Part shown: positions 17,967-26,623 of the stretch, piece after piece
Layout of the letters: each line of letters starts with the position of its first letter
Position numbering within the stretch: the first letter of the stretch is position 1
Assembly (NCBI GenBank): GCA_944323825.1
Contig: CALUTY010000014.1
Coordinates: 43,329 to 107,328 of the forward strand
DNA from: an uncultured Bacteroidales bacterium
GTDB taxonomy: Bacteria > Bacteroidota > Bacteroidia > Bacteroidales > UBA932
Direction: 5' to 3'
Length of the DNA stretch: 64,000 nt
Notes under the pieces: generated by a model
Database searches by the model: none
What the model was told of the DNA's origin: nothing
The model's input: only the letters and a program-made list of their open reading frames with translations
Position numbers and translations under genes: made by a program

Positions 17967-18992
17967 ATGAGGAGGATTTTCAGATTTGTTGCGGCTGCCG
18001 CAATATTGGCGGCGGCACTTTCCTCGTGCAAGTCCCAGTACGAGATATTGCTCAACAGCAATGATGTGGACCTGAAATATGAGGCTGCATTCCAATATTA
18101 CAATGAGGCGAAATATACGAAGGCCGCCGCGCTTTTCGAATCCATGTCCGTGCTGACCAGCGGGACGGAAAGGGATGACACCGTGCAGTATTACTGGGGA
18201 CTGAGCAACTACAAGGCGAAGGACTATGTCGTGGCCGAAACCAATTTTCAGAACTTCATCGAGAGCTATCCGAGAAGCCCTTTTGCCTCGGAGGCCCGCT
18301 TCCTGAGACTGGACTGCCTTTACCGCTCCACCCTCAGGTATGAGCTTGACCAGGCGCCTACCTACCGTGCGATGAATGCGATTTCCGAGTATATGCTCGA
18401 ATATCCTGAGGCAACCAACCTGGACATCTGCCAGGACATGATGGACGACCTGAACGAGCGTCTTGACACCAAGGCATTCGAGGCCGCGAGGCTCTATTAC
18501 AAGATGGAGGACTACATCGCATCCCGCGTGACATTCAGGAATATACTGAAGGATGACGCAGAAACCATGTACAGGGAAGACATCCTGTATTATATAGCCA
18601 TGTCATCCTATAAATACGCCCAGCTGAGCGTGGTCCAGAAGCAGAAGGACCGTTACATGACTTTCGTTGACGATTATCTCAACTTCATCGGGGAATATCC
18701 TGATTCCGGCTACAGGCGTGAGCTTGACGCCATATACAGGAGGGTGCAGCGACTTCTTGGCCGTTATCCTGGTGCAGAGGCTGTCCCTGAGATAGACGAG
18801 AAGGCTTTCATGAAGGAGCGCCGCAGGATGGAGCGTGACGAGCAGTCATTGATCAGGAAAGACGGCAAGGCCAATGAAAGGCTTGTTGATGATTCCGAGC
18901 AGCAGGTCATCCTGGACGGGATGGCAAATGAGGCCGAAGCCAAGTCAATCCCTGAGGAAAGGCAGCGCAAGGGCCGCGGCAGAAAAAACTGA
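17967..18992 (+). CDS. bamD: Outer membrane assembly lipoprotein BamD
   Basis: The 341-residue protein has a lipoprotein signal (ALSSC, Cys21) and TPR-like helical repeats (YEAAFQYYNEAKYTKAAALFESM, NFQNFIESYPRSPFASEARFLRLDC, quoted in part), as in BamD/YfiO. BamD works with BamA in the periplasm to insert beta-barrel proteins. The basic, glutamate-rich C-terminal tail after residue ~270 is longer than in proteobacterial BamD, as in other Bacteroidetes. It lies 7 bases after trxB; bamA is 8.4 kb away. Confidence 0.88.
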   Translation: MRRIFRFVAAAAILAAALSSCKSQYEILLNSNDVDLKYEAAFQYYNEAKYTKAAALFESMSVLTSGTERDDTVQYYWGLSNYKAKDYVVAETNFQNFIESYPRSPFASEARFLRLDCLYRSTLRYELDQAPTYRAMNAISEYMLEYPEATNLDICQDMMDDLNERLDTKAFEAARLYYKMEDYIASRVTFRNILKDDAETMYREDILYYIAMSSYKYAQLSVVQKQKDRYMTFVDDYLNFIGEYPDSGYRRELDAIYRRVQRLLGRYPGAEAVPEIDEKAFMKERRRMERDEQSLIRKDGKANERLVDDSEQQVILDGMANEAEAKSIPEERQRKGRGRKN

Positions 18993-19057
18993 AAAAATTT
19001 TTGAACCCCGTGTATTCCTGCACGGGTATAATAAGATGGAAGATAAAAAATGACGAT

Positions 19058-19378
19058 ATGACAAAGAAAATTCCTGCAAATACCATTACGAGGGATCTTT
19101 GTGACCTCGCGGCTCCTACACACAACATCTATGAGACGGTGGTGATACTTTCCAAGCGTGCAAACCAGATTTCGATTGCCGAAAAGAAGGAACTCACCAA
19201 GAAGCTTGAGGACTTCAAGAACGACCGTGACACGATGGAGGAAGTGTTCGAGAACAGGGAGCAGATAGAGATCTCCAAATTTTATGAAAAGCAGCCGAAA
19301 CCGGCTCTTGTTGCCATCTCCGAGTTCGAGAACAATGAGATCTACTGGAGGGTGGCCGGAAAGGAAGATAACGAGTAA
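19058..19378 (+). CDS. rpoZ: RNA polymerase omega-like subunit (RpoZ/Rpb6 family)
   Basis: The 106-residue protein matches the small Bacteroidetes omega/Rpb6-like family that sits between bamD and recN: PANTITRDLCDLAAPTHNIYETVVILSKRANQI (quoted in part) corresponds to the helices that bind the beta' subunit. Omega helps assemble RNA polymerase. The start at 19058 (MTKKIP) is preferred over an in-frame start at 19001, which adds an atypical stretch. The assignment rests on family resemblance and gene order. Confidence 0.75.
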   Translation: MTKKIPANTITRDLCDLAAPTHNIYETVVILSKRANQISIAEKKELTKKLEDFKNDRDTMEEVFENREQIEISKFYEKQPKPALVAISEFENNEIYWRVAGKEDNE

Positions 19379-19393
19379 CTTTTTGCATTTCAG

Positions 19394-21070
19394 ATGCTGA
19401 GAAGGCTTCATGTAAGGAATTATGTGCTCATAGACTCTCTGGACATCGAGTTCCCGGAGGGTCTTGTCATAATTACCGGCCAGACAGGAGCCGGAAAGTC
19501 CATCATTATCGGTGCGCTGGGCCTTGCCCTCGGGGCAAAGGCGGATGCGGCTGCGATAGGGGAGAACGGCGGCAACTGTGTGGTGGAGGCCGAATTCAGC
19601 TTCGATACGAGCGGCGGTGCCCTTGCGGCATTGTTGGAGGAGAATGAAATAGATGCCCCTGACGGTGTCCTGCTCATAAGGAGGGTGGTCAACCCTACAG
19701 GCAGGTCCCGGGCATTTGTGAATGATTCGCCGGTGACCGTGCAGGTGCTTTCCTCTCTTGCATCGTATCTCATAGACATCCATTCCCAGCATCAGACCAT
19801 GCTGCTTTCGGACCGGCAGTTCCGCCTATCGGTCCTTGACATGTATGCAGGGAATGCCTCCCTTCTTGACGAATACAGGAATGCCTATTCGGCCCTCGGC
19901 CACATGAAATCAGAATTTGCCTCACTGGAAGCTTCCCTTGCCAGGGCAAAGGAGGACAGGGAATACAACGAGGCGAGGTTTGCCATGCTCGATGCTGCGG
20001 CACTGAAGGAAGGGGAACTGGAAGAACTTGAAGCAGAGCAGACGAGACTTGCAAATGCCGAGGAAATCAAGGAGAACCTCTGCGCAGCGGAGGAGCTTTT
20101 TTCAGGCGATGCCTCAGGAGAGGTCCCGGGTGTCAACTCGATGCTGAAGGACATTGAAAGGCATCTTGAAAAGGTGACCAGATATCTCGGACAGGTCGCG
20201 ACGCTTTCTGAAAGGCTGTCTTCGTGCAAAGTCGAGCTTGATGACATCGTATCTGAAATCTCGGCAATGAATTCCGGGATGGAGGTTTCAGGGGAGCGGC
20301 TTCAGGCAGTCGAGGACAGGATATCCCAGCTTTACGGGCTCATGAGGAAATTCGGGTGCGGCACTGTGGAAGAGCTGATGGCTGTGCGTGATTCACTTTC
20401 CTCTGTCCTTGGCGACACTTCTGAGATGGAGTCCCGGCGTGAAGCCCTTGCAAAGGAGCTTGATGCGCAGCAGTCGGTTGTAATGTCGCTCGCTTCCCGG
20501 CTTCATGAGGCGAGAGAAAAGGCGGCCTCATCTTTCTCCTCATCCATCGGGGACCTGATACGCTATCTTGAACTGCCCTATGCGGTGTTCAGGACCGCAG
20601 TTCTTCCTGCGGAGCTTTCGCAGACCGGGTCGGATGCGGTTTCATTCCTCTTTTCGTCCACCGGGAAGAACCCGGTCGATGTGTCCGCCTGTGCCTCAGG
20701 CGGTGAAATGTCCCGCATAATGCTGTCCCTGAAGGCGATGATGGCCCGCTATATGGACATGCCGGCAATGATTTTCGATGAGATAGACACCGGCGTGTCA
20801 GGCAGTGCCGCAGACCGGATGGGCTCCATGATATGTGATATGGGGCGCAATATGCAGGTCTTTGCCATCACCCACCTTCCGCAGGTGGCTGCCAAGGGGG
20901 ATGCCCATTATCTCGTAAGCAAGGATGTGGACCTGGAGTCGGGCAGGACTGTGTCCACAATCAAAAAACTCTCCGCAGAGCAGAGAGTCATGGAAATCGC
21001 CCGGATGCTCAGCGGCTCCGTACTCACGGATGCCGCCATTGAGAATGCGCGTTCGCTTCTCGGACGCTGA
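19394..21070 (+). CDS. recN: DNA repair protein RecN
   Basis: The 558-residue SMC-like ATPase has MLRRLHVRNYVLIDSLDIEF at the start, a Walker A loop GQTGAGKS, a long central coiled coil (residues ~160-370), the signature ASGGEMSRIMLS and Walker B MIFDEIDTGVSG. It acts in double-strand-break repair. The Walker A loop reads GQTG where most RecN proteins have GETG; lysine and serine are intact, so activity is expected. It ends 30 bases before the convergent LysM gene. Confidence 0.96.
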   Translation: MLRRLHVRNYVLIDSLDIEFPEGLVIITGQTGAGKSIIIGALGLALGAKADAAAIGENGGNCVVEAEFSFDTSGGALAALLEENEIDAPDGVLLIRRVVNPTGRSRAFVNDSPVTVQVLSSLASYLIDIHSQHQTMLLSDRQFRLSVLDMYAGNASLLDEYRNAYSALGHMKSEFASLEASLARAKEDREYNEARFAMLDAAALKEGELEELEAEQTRLANAEEIKENLCAAEELFSGDASGEVPGVNSMLKDIERHLEKVTRYLGQVATLSERLSSCKVELDDIVSEISAMNSGMEVSGERLQAVEDRISQLYGLMRKFGCGTVEELMAVRDSLSSVLGDTSEMESRREALAKELDAQQSVVMSLASRLHEAREKAASSFSSSIGDLIRYLELPYAVFRTAVLPAELSQTGSDAVSFLFSSTGKNPVDVSACASGGEMSRIMLSLKAMMARYMDMPAMIFDEIDTGVSGSAADRMGSMICDMGRNMQVFAITHLPQVAAKGDAHYLVSKDVDLESGRTVSTIKKLSAEQRVMEIARMLSGSVLTDAAIENARSLLGR

Positions 21071-21100
21071 TGTCTTTGTGCCGGACGGCACGGAGCGGTG

Positions 21101-22885
21101 TCATTCCACCGGCTTTACGCTATAGTCTGGACCATATACAATCCTTCTCATTCCAATGTTTTCGAATCCGCCTTCACCGACCCTGCGGAACTTGAAGTCC
21201 GACTGGAGCATGTGCACGGTTTCGGCATCGCCGAGCCTTTCTGTCCATCCGTTCCCGTATTCTGAGCACATTTTCACGAAATAGTGGAGTATGTCATATC
21301 CCTGGAATGCGAAAGCCCCGGGTTCGGTGTTGTACAAGGCCCTGTATTTCATGAGGAAATCCTTCACCTCCGGCCTTTCATAGTCCACATGATAGGGGAG
21401 GGAGATATGCAGGTCGGTGTTGTGGAAGTCATCAACATTTATTGTTTCGAAATTCCTGATTCTGGATGTCCCGTAGAGTACAATCCTGTACTGGTCGTGC
21501 CTCATGAGGTTCAGATTCCTCACCACATCGTTGACGAAGGCCTCGCTTTCCGACACCAGGAGCACCCTGTTGACTGCAGCCGAATCCATCAGGGATTCCA
21601 TTGAGTCGAGTACATTCCTTCCTTCAAGGATGCTGTATGAAAATGAGGAATATACTATCCCGGATTCCTGCAGGAGGGTGTTCACCTTTGCCGCATCGCC
21701 GTTGTCCCTCAGTCCCTTTTCAAAAATCACCACTGTCCTGTCGCTTCCGCTTCTTTCCTCGCCTATCCAGCTGATCAGGTCGGCATATTGTGCTCCTGAG
21801 GCTGCAGGAGCCTGTATGAGATTGGCATGTGTCTGTACAAGCGTTTCCGCCCTCGGGTCCATAGGGGACACTACGGCTGTCCCTTCAGGTGACATTGCAA
21901 GCACTTTCCCGAGCTCCCCGCTGGAAACTGGTCCTATCACCACATCGCTTGCACGGAGCCTTTCTGCGGTTATCGGCAGGTTGCCGCCTCCTGTGTCATA
22001 GACGCTGAGGTCTATGTTGGTCCCGGCCTTGCCGAGATCCCTTGCCGCGAGCAGGGCACCGCTGTAGAAGTCCATGTTGTTCTCGCTTCCTGCACCATCC
22101 TTTGCATTCAGCGGTAGCATCAGGGTGACATTTATCTTTGTCTTCGGGAAAAGATAGCCCTGGCTGTCTTTTCCGTCTTCTGTCTTTCCCTTCTGCTCCT
22201 CAGGTTTTGCCTCCACTGAGGCAGCAGATGTGGCTTCTGTCTTGTCAGCCGCATTTGCCTCCATATAGGCCTTCAGGTCTGCAGGAATCTTCAGCTTCTG
22301 CCTGTTTGTCAATTTCCTTCCGGTGAGCCCGTTGACCTGCATTATTATGTCCACAGGCACTCCGTATTTCTCGGATATGACATCGAGGTCTTCATACCAT
22401 TTTACCGTGTGGATAACGAAATTCCCGTCTTCATCAGCCTTTTTCCTCTTCTGCCTGTCCTTATTTTTCCTGTCCGGCTTCGTGTCTTCCGCAGTTGCTG
22501 CCTCCTTTGCCGATGTTGTCTTCCCGACCTTTGCGTCTGCAGTTTTTCCCGCTGCTGCCGTTTCCGGTGCGGCGGCCTGCGCATCCTCAACCACAGGAAT
22601 CAGGATTATCGAGTTCTTCTTCAGCCCTTCGTTGCCGATGGACGGGTTGGCGTCCTGGATGGCCTGTATGCTCACCCCGTATGCCTTGCTGATGGAGTAC
22701 AATGTCTGCTTCTCCAGCACCACATGCGTATAGTAGAGCTTTCCGTTCATTCTGGTCTTTTCCTTGGATATGGTCACCGGCACCGTCGGATATTGGCCGT
22801 AGACCTCCATGGAAAACAGTGACATGCAGCATATCGCCGCCAATATTGTCCAGATTCTGCCTTTCATAATCTCTTTCTTTTTCAT
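21101..22885 (-). CDS. LysM-domain protein with periplasmic-binding-protein (amino-acid receptor) fold
   Basis: The 594-residue protein has a signal peptide (to about residue 30), LysM 1 (YTHVVLEKQTLYSISKAYGV, ~49-95), an Ala/Lys-rich linker, LysM 2 (IHTVKWYEDLDVISEKYGV, ~165-210), a second charged linker, and a C-terminal type I periplasmic-binding fold (~255-590: INVTLMLPLN, FYSGALLAARDL, VVIGPVSSGELGKVLAM, AFAFQGYDILHYF). LysM would hold it on peptidoglycan. No ABC transporter genes are near, so a sensing or scaffold role is as likely as uptake. Its start overlaps the stop of the glycosyltransferase gene by four bases. Confidence 0.82.
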   Translation of the reverse strand: MKKKEIMKGRIWTILAAICCMSLFSMEVYGQYPTVPVTISKEKTRMNGKLYYTHVVLEKQTLYSISKAYGVSIQAIQDANPSIGNEGLKKNSIILIPVVEDAQAAAPETAAAGKTADAKVGKTTSAKEAATAEDTKPDRKNKDRQKRKKADEDGNFVIHTVKWYEDLDVISEKYGVPVDIIMQVNGLTGRKLTNRQKLKIPADLKAYMEANAADKTEATSAASVEAKPEEQKGKTEDGKDSQGYLFPKTKINVTLMLPLNAKDGAGSENNMDFYSGALLAARDLGKAGTNIDLSVYDTGGGNLPITAERLRASDVVIGPVSSGELGKVLAMSPEGTAVVSPMDPRAETLVQTHANLIQAPAASGAQYADLISWIGEERSGSDRTVVIFEKGLRDNGDAAKVNTLLQESGIVYSSFSYSILEGRNVLDSMESLMDSAAVNRVLLVSESEAFVNDVVRNLNLMRHDQYRIVLYGTSRIRNFETINVDDFHNTDLHISLPYHVDYERPEVKDFLMKYRALYNTEPGAFAFQGYDILHYFVKMCSEYGNGWTERLGDAETVHMLQSDFKFRRVGEGGFENIGMRRIVYGPDYSVKPVE

Positions 22886-24033
22886 GCCCGGTTCCGGCCG
22901 GACGAATCGTTCAGGCTACCCGCAAAGCCGATGAGCTTCCTGCAGAATGCTCCCCACGAGAGGCGCTCCTTCTCCCTGCGTATGGCGGTTATGCACCCTT
23001 CCCTGATGGACGGGTCGCTGAAGTATCTTCCAATTTCCGCCCTTATCGCCTCCGGTGTGCATTCTTCAGCCACAAGCCCTGTCCCGGCGTCGCCTATTGT
23101 TTCCTTCAGGCCACCGACAGCCGTGACTATCATCGGCACCTCGAAATGGTAGGACACCGAGCTGATGCCGCTCTGTGTAGCACTCCTGTACGGGAGCACC
23201 GTGACATCGGCGACGGAGAAGAAATCCGTCACCTCCGAGTCCTTTATGTATTTCAGGAAAGTCCTTGTGTTGTCTTTCAACGGGGATGCCCCGATTGCCG
23301 TACGGTATTTTTCAAATGAGCCGTAGGGTTCTCCGGCGATTATCAGCTGATAGCTGTCGTCGAGGCCGTTGAATGCCTCGATGAGGATGTCCAGCCCCTT
23401 GTAGTCGCGGATGAGTCCGAAGAAGAGGATGTTCTTTTTCCCCGGAAGCAGACCGAGCTTCCTTTCGGCTTCCTCCCTCGGTTTCCTTTCCCCGAAATGG
23501 GAATACAACGGATGCTGTATCACCTCATATCTGGCGTCCGGCTTGAGCCTGAGCAGGTCCTTTGCCACGGCTTCGCACAGAGTCACATGCCCGTCGCTCC
23601 CTTTCAGGAAATATCTGGTCAGCGGGGTGTCGAAGAATCTCCTTTCATGAGGCACGACATTGTCGAGGATGGAGATCACCTTGCATGACGACCCCTTGAT
23701 GTGTCTGGTGATGTAGCCCAGGGAAGGGGCGAAATATGACATCCAGTACCTGACTATGAGCAGGTCCGGCTTCCATTTCCTGATGGCCTTCAGTGTGCGT
23801 ATATATGAAAAAGGATCAGCCGTATCCAACAGGGATTCGCTCTCTATCGGTACGGCTTCATCGTCAGGGGTGACATACTGTGTCTTCCCCGGAAAAAGGA
23901 ATGACGGATACTGTCTCTTGAAATTGAACGCCTTGACAATATGGTCTTTCCCCAGTTCGCCGTACAGACAGGCGTTGAACTGGGAGATTCCACCTCTGTA
24001 GGGGTAAAAGCAGGACAGTATCGCTATTCTCAA
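22882..24033 (-). CDS. Glycosyltransferase family 4 protein
   Basis: The 383-residue GT-B enzyme starts MRIAILSCFYPYRGGISQFN (acceptor-side Gly loop) and has NILFFGLIRDYKGLDILIEAF, FFSVADVTVLPYRSATQSGISSVSYHFEVPMIVTAVGG (quoted in part) and GLVAEECTPEAIRAEI, typical of GT4. A sugar is transferred to an unknown acceptor on the cytoplasmic side. It sits in a three-gene minus-strand operon between an OmpH-like gene (8-base gap) and the LysM gene (4-base overlap), which suggests an envelope role. Confidence 0.87.
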   Translation of the reverse strand: MRIAILSCFYPYRGGISQFNACLYGELGKDHIVKAFNFKRQYPSFLFPGKTQYVTPDDEAVPIESESLLDTADPFSYIRTLKAIRKWKPDLLIVRYWMSYFAPSLGYITRHIKGSSCKVISILDNVVPHERRFFDTPLTRYFLKGSDGHVTLCEAVAKDLLRLKPDARYEVIQHPLYSHFGERKPREEAERKLGLLPGKKNILFFGLIRDYKGLDILIEAFNGLDDSYQLIIAGEPYGSFEKYRTAIGASPLKDNTRTFLKYIKDSEVTDFFSVADVTVLPYRSATQSGISSVSYHFEVPMIVTAVGGLKETIGDAGTGLVAEECTPEAIRAEIGRYFSDPSIREGCITAIRREKERLSWGAFCRKLIGFAGSLNDSSGRNRA

Positions 24034-24041
24034 GTTCCGTT

Positions 24042-24656
24042 CTATTTCTTGCTCTTGTTCTTGACGTATTCCTCGTTGAGTCCGGCAAGCACTTCGTCAG
24101 TGATGTCCAGATATGCAGCTCCGGTGATCACAGGGGCTCCGCCCTGGTTGGTGAGGATCATGGCATACTGCTTCTCGGCGTTGTATTTGTCAAGGTATGT
24201 CTTGATGGCGTCCGCAAGCTGGTTCATCATGACAGTCTGCTCCTCCATGATCTCGTTGTTCTTCTGGTTGGCAAAATTGTTGAACTCGGCTTCCTGCTGC
24301 TGGAGCTTCTGTCCCTGCACCTCTGCCACGGATCGTGTCATGAGGCCCTTGTTGATCTTGTTCTGGAAGTCGTTCACGTCGTTCTCAAGCTTCTTTCCTC
24401 TCCTGTCCACCTCTGCCTGGATGTTCTGCACCTTGGTCTCCACCACGGAACGCAGGTCGTTGGCCATGTCGTATTCCTGGAGTATCCTGTCAAGCTGTAT
24501 GTAGACAATGTCTCCCTTTACTGCAGGTGTCGCAGTGCTGTCGCTCGGCGATACTGCTGAAACATTCTTTCCCCCCTTTCCTGTCAGGGACAATGTACCG
24601 AATACAGCAACAGCGGCTATGGCGATGATGCTGAGAATTAAAGATGCCTGTTTCAT
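24042..24656 (-). CDS. OmpH/Skp-family periplasmic chaperone
   Basis: The 204-residue protein has an N-terminal hydrophobic segment (LILSIIAIAAVAVFGTLSL) that may be a signal anchor rather than a cleaved signal, then a short linker, a beta strand (GDIVYIQLDRIL), a long helical coiled coil (residues ~75-155) and a closing strand with helix (ITDEVLAGLNEEY). This is the Skp/OmpH plan: a jellyfish-like trimer holding unfolded outer membrane proteins. A second Skp-like gene lies after bamA at 30.1 kb, so this copy may have a separate client set. Confidence 0.85.
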   Translation of the reverse strand: MKQASLILSIIAIAAVAVFGTLSLTGKGGKNVSAVSPSDSTATPAVKGDIVYIQLDRILQEYDMANDLRSVVETKVQNIQAEVDRRGKKLENDVNDFQNKINKGLMTRSVAEVQGQKLQQQEAEFNNFANQKNNEIMEEQTVMMNQLADAIKTYLDKYNAEKQYAMILTNQGGAPVITGAAYLDITDEVLAGLNEEYVKNKSKK

Positions 24657-24714
24657 TCTATGAGTTTTTTATCATTTTGATTTCGTTCCGGTCTGCGTTT
24701 CACGCAGAAAGGCA

Positions 24715-24722
24715 CAAAGATA
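24715..24722 (-). promoter_or_regulatory. -7 promoter element of the OmpH/GT4/LysM operon
   Basis: On the minus strand this reads TATCTTTG (TAnnTTTG), about 58 bases before the start at 24656. A small hairpin (ctgcgt/acgcag, 24693-24707) lies in the leader. Confidence 0.45.
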
Positions 24723-24764
24723 TGAAAAATCCTCGTAAACCGTCTGTAAATCTGCAAAAATCTC

Positions 24765-25490
24765 CTATTTCCCGGCAGATTTTGTGAGTTTAAGATACTC
24801 TGTGATGGTCTTTTCAAGCCCCATATAGATGGCGTCGCAGATGATTGCATGTCCGATGGACACTTCCGCTGTCCAAGGGATTTCCCTTATGAAAAATCCG
24901 AGGTTGTCCAGGTTGAGGTCGTGCCCGGCGTTCACCCCGAGTCCGCATTCCCTCGCCCTTTCTGCCGCCGCAATGAACGGTTTCACCGCATGCTCCCGTC
25001 CTGCCGCATATCCTGCCGCATACGGTTCGGTGTACAGTTCCACCCTGTCGCATCCGCACAATGCGGCCGCCTCTGCCATTTTCGGGTCCGGGTCTATGAA
25101 TATGGATGTCCTTATGCCTTTCGCCTTGAATGTACGGCACACATCCGTGAGGAAATCCCTGTTCCGCACCGTGTCCCAGCCGGAGTTGGAAGTGATGGCA
25201 TCGGCCGCGTCAGGCACAAGCGTCACCTGGTCAGGCACCACTTCGCAGACGAGGTCTATGAATGACGGTATCGGATTTCCCTCGATGTTGAACTCCGTCG
25301 TTATGAGCGGGCGTATCTCCCTTACATCAGAATATCTTATGTGCCGTTCGTCAGGCCTCGGATGTACTGTGATTCCTTCGGCCCCGAACCTTTCGCAGTC
25401 CAGCGCAGCCTTTGTCACATCCGGCATGTTTCCGCCCCTTGCGTTCCTCAGGGTGGCTATCTTGTTTATGTTTACGCTCAGTCTTGTCAT
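24765..25490 (-). CDS. pdxJ: Pyridoxine 5'-phosphate synthase PdxJ
   Basis: The 241-residue TIM-barrel enzyme has [20 protein letters not shown], the Glu/His active-site region [29 protein letters not shown], the VTLVPD strand and the Gly-rich phosphate site [13 protein letters not shown]. It joins 3-amino-1-hydroxyacetone phosphate and deoxyxylulose phosphate, the last step of de novo vitamin B6 synthesis. A -7 element at 25513-25520 lies inside the longer frame that opens at 25535, so the start is placed at 25490. Confidence 0.96.
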   Translation of the reverse strand: MTRLSVNINKIATLRNARGGNMPDVTKAALDCERFGAEGITVHPRPDERHIRYSDVREIRPLITTEFNIEGNPIPSFIDLVCEVVPDQVTLVPDAADAITSNSGWDTVRNRDFLTDVCRTFKAKGIRTSIFIDPDPKMAEAAALCGCDRVELYTEPYAAGYAAGREHAVKPFIAAAERARECGLGVNAGHDLNLDNLGFFIREIPWTAEVSIGHAIICDAIYMGLEKTITEYLKLTKSAGK

Positions 25491-25512
25491 TTCCCGAAAT
25501 ATTATGCGGGGA

Positions 25513-25520
25513 CAAAAATA
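25513..25520 (-). promoter_or_regulatory. -7 promoter element of pdxJ
   Basis: On the minus strand this reads TATTTTTG (TAnnTTTG), 22 bases before the chosen start codon at 25490. Confidence 0.45.
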
Positions 25521-25599
25521 TACATTATTGTTCAAAATGTTGCCGGAAACTTGTAACTTTACGCCTGATTTGCCCTTTTGGGTCGAATGACCGCTTAAG

Positions 25600-25725
25600 G
25601 AGCAGGATGTAATCCTGCGACAGTCCTCCCTATTAGGGAGGAGAAAGGAGGGTGACGCCCCTTGACAAGGGGCTGTCGCGGAGCGACTGGGGATTAAGGC
25701 AAATGGATTTCGGAGAAATCCTTAA
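25600..25725. repeat. Non-coding element made of consecutive small hairpins
   Basis: Five small palindromes follow one another: gcaggatgtaatcctgc (25602-25618), cctccctattagggagg (25625-25641), gccccttgacaaggggc (25657-25673), gtcgcggagcgac (25675-25687) and ggatttcggagaaatcc (25705-25721). The stretch has no plausible gene. Such clustered hairpins suggest a dispersed intergenic repeat, a miniature mobile element or a structured RNA. Only one copy is seen in the window. Confidence 0.6.
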
Positions 25726-25731
25726 CGGCGG

Positions 25732-25785
25732 TTCGACGAATTCCCTGGGAGCGAGCATTATAAATTCGTCGAACTGACGTTAAAT
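25732..25785. repeat. Palindromic intergenic repeat, copy 1 (before nadK)
   Basis: Perfect 11-bp arms ttcgacgaatt (25732-25742) and aattcgtcgaa (25763-25773) enclose a 20-base loop starting ccctgg; the tail ctgacgttaa follows. The same layout recurs at 30,005 downstream of bamA. It ends directly at the nadK start codon. Confidence 0.65.
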
Positions 25786-26619
25786 ATGAAGATAGCCGTA
25801 TTTTTGAGAAACAGGAAACTGGACGGGGATGCCCGGATACTCAGGCTGGAGGAACGCCTTTCTGCCGGAGGGTGTGCGGTGTACAGCGTGTCTTCCCCTC
25901 AAGACCTGCAGAAAGATGACACGGACATGCTTGTCAGCATAGGCGGGGACGGGACATTCCTTTCTTCGGCTGTCATTGTGGGGGATTCAGGCATTCCGGT
26001 CGTGGGGGTTAACCTGGGGAGGCTCGGCTTCCTTTCGGAAAACGGGCCTGACCAGGTGGCCGATGCGATACTCGGCGGGAAATACACCATCGAGGAGCGC
26101 CCGCTTCTGGAAGCGGATGTCACGGCCTCCACGGGATGCCTGGCGATGGACTGCTGGCCGTATGCCTTCAATGAGGTGACGGTGCACCGCTCCGGGGCCG
26201 CAATGCTCGGCGTGGAGGTGAGTGTGGACGGGTCCGTGCTCCCGACATACTGGGCTGACGGGCTGCTGGTGGCGACAAGCTCCGGCTCCACTGCATATTC
26301 CCTCAGCGTGGGAGGGCCGATAGTCCTTCCGGCGGCGAGGGTGCTGATAATATCGCCGATATCTCCGCACAACCTGAATGTCCGTCCTCTGATAGTTCCG
26401 GACACCTCCAGGATACACCTCAGGTTCAAGTCAAGGGACTCCAGGGTGATATTTACGCTGGACAACAGGATGGTGGAGGCGGATCCGGAGATGGAGATGG
26501 ACATATCGGTGGCACAATTTTCGCTGAAGCGGGTCCGGCTTTATGGGTCCGACTTCATAAATGCTCTTGTAAGCAAGCTTTTCTGGGGGGAAGATATCAG
26601 AAACGGCAGAGATCAATAA
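25786..26619 (+). CDS. nadK: NAD kinase
   Basis: The 277-residue protein contains the NAD kinase GGDG motif (VSIGGDGTFLSS, residues ~50-61), LGRLGFLSE, the NE/D motif region YAFNEVTVHR and the glycine-rich SSGSTAYSLSVGGPIV. It phosphorylates NAD to NADP. uppS follows after four bases, so the two are co-translated, and bamA may be part of the same unit or use its own promoter at 27.36 kb. The start codon abuts a palindromic repeat. Confidence 0.95.
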   Translation: MKIAVFLRNRKLDGDARILRLEERLSAGGCAVYSVSSPQDLQKDDTDMLVSIGGDGTFLSSAVIVGDSGIPVVGVNLGRLGFLSENGPDQVADAILGGKYTIEERPLLEADVTASTGCLAMDCWPYAFNEVTVHRSGAAMLGVEVSVDGSVLPTYWADGLLVATSSGSTAYSLSVGGPIVLPAARVLIISPISPHNLNVRPLIVPDTSRIHLRFKSRDSRVIFTLDNRMVEADPEMEMDISVAQFSLKRVRLYGSDFINALVSKLFWGEDIRNGRDQ

Positions 26620-26623
26620 CCTG

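Noticed and set aside
18764..19792. 342-residue open frame antisense to bamD, rpoZ and recN
   Set aside because: It crosses three recognisable genes on the other strand and shows no motif.
25600..25725. CRISPR array or tRNA cluster
   Set aside because: The hairpins differ from one another, there are no regular spacers, and none forms a cloverleaf.
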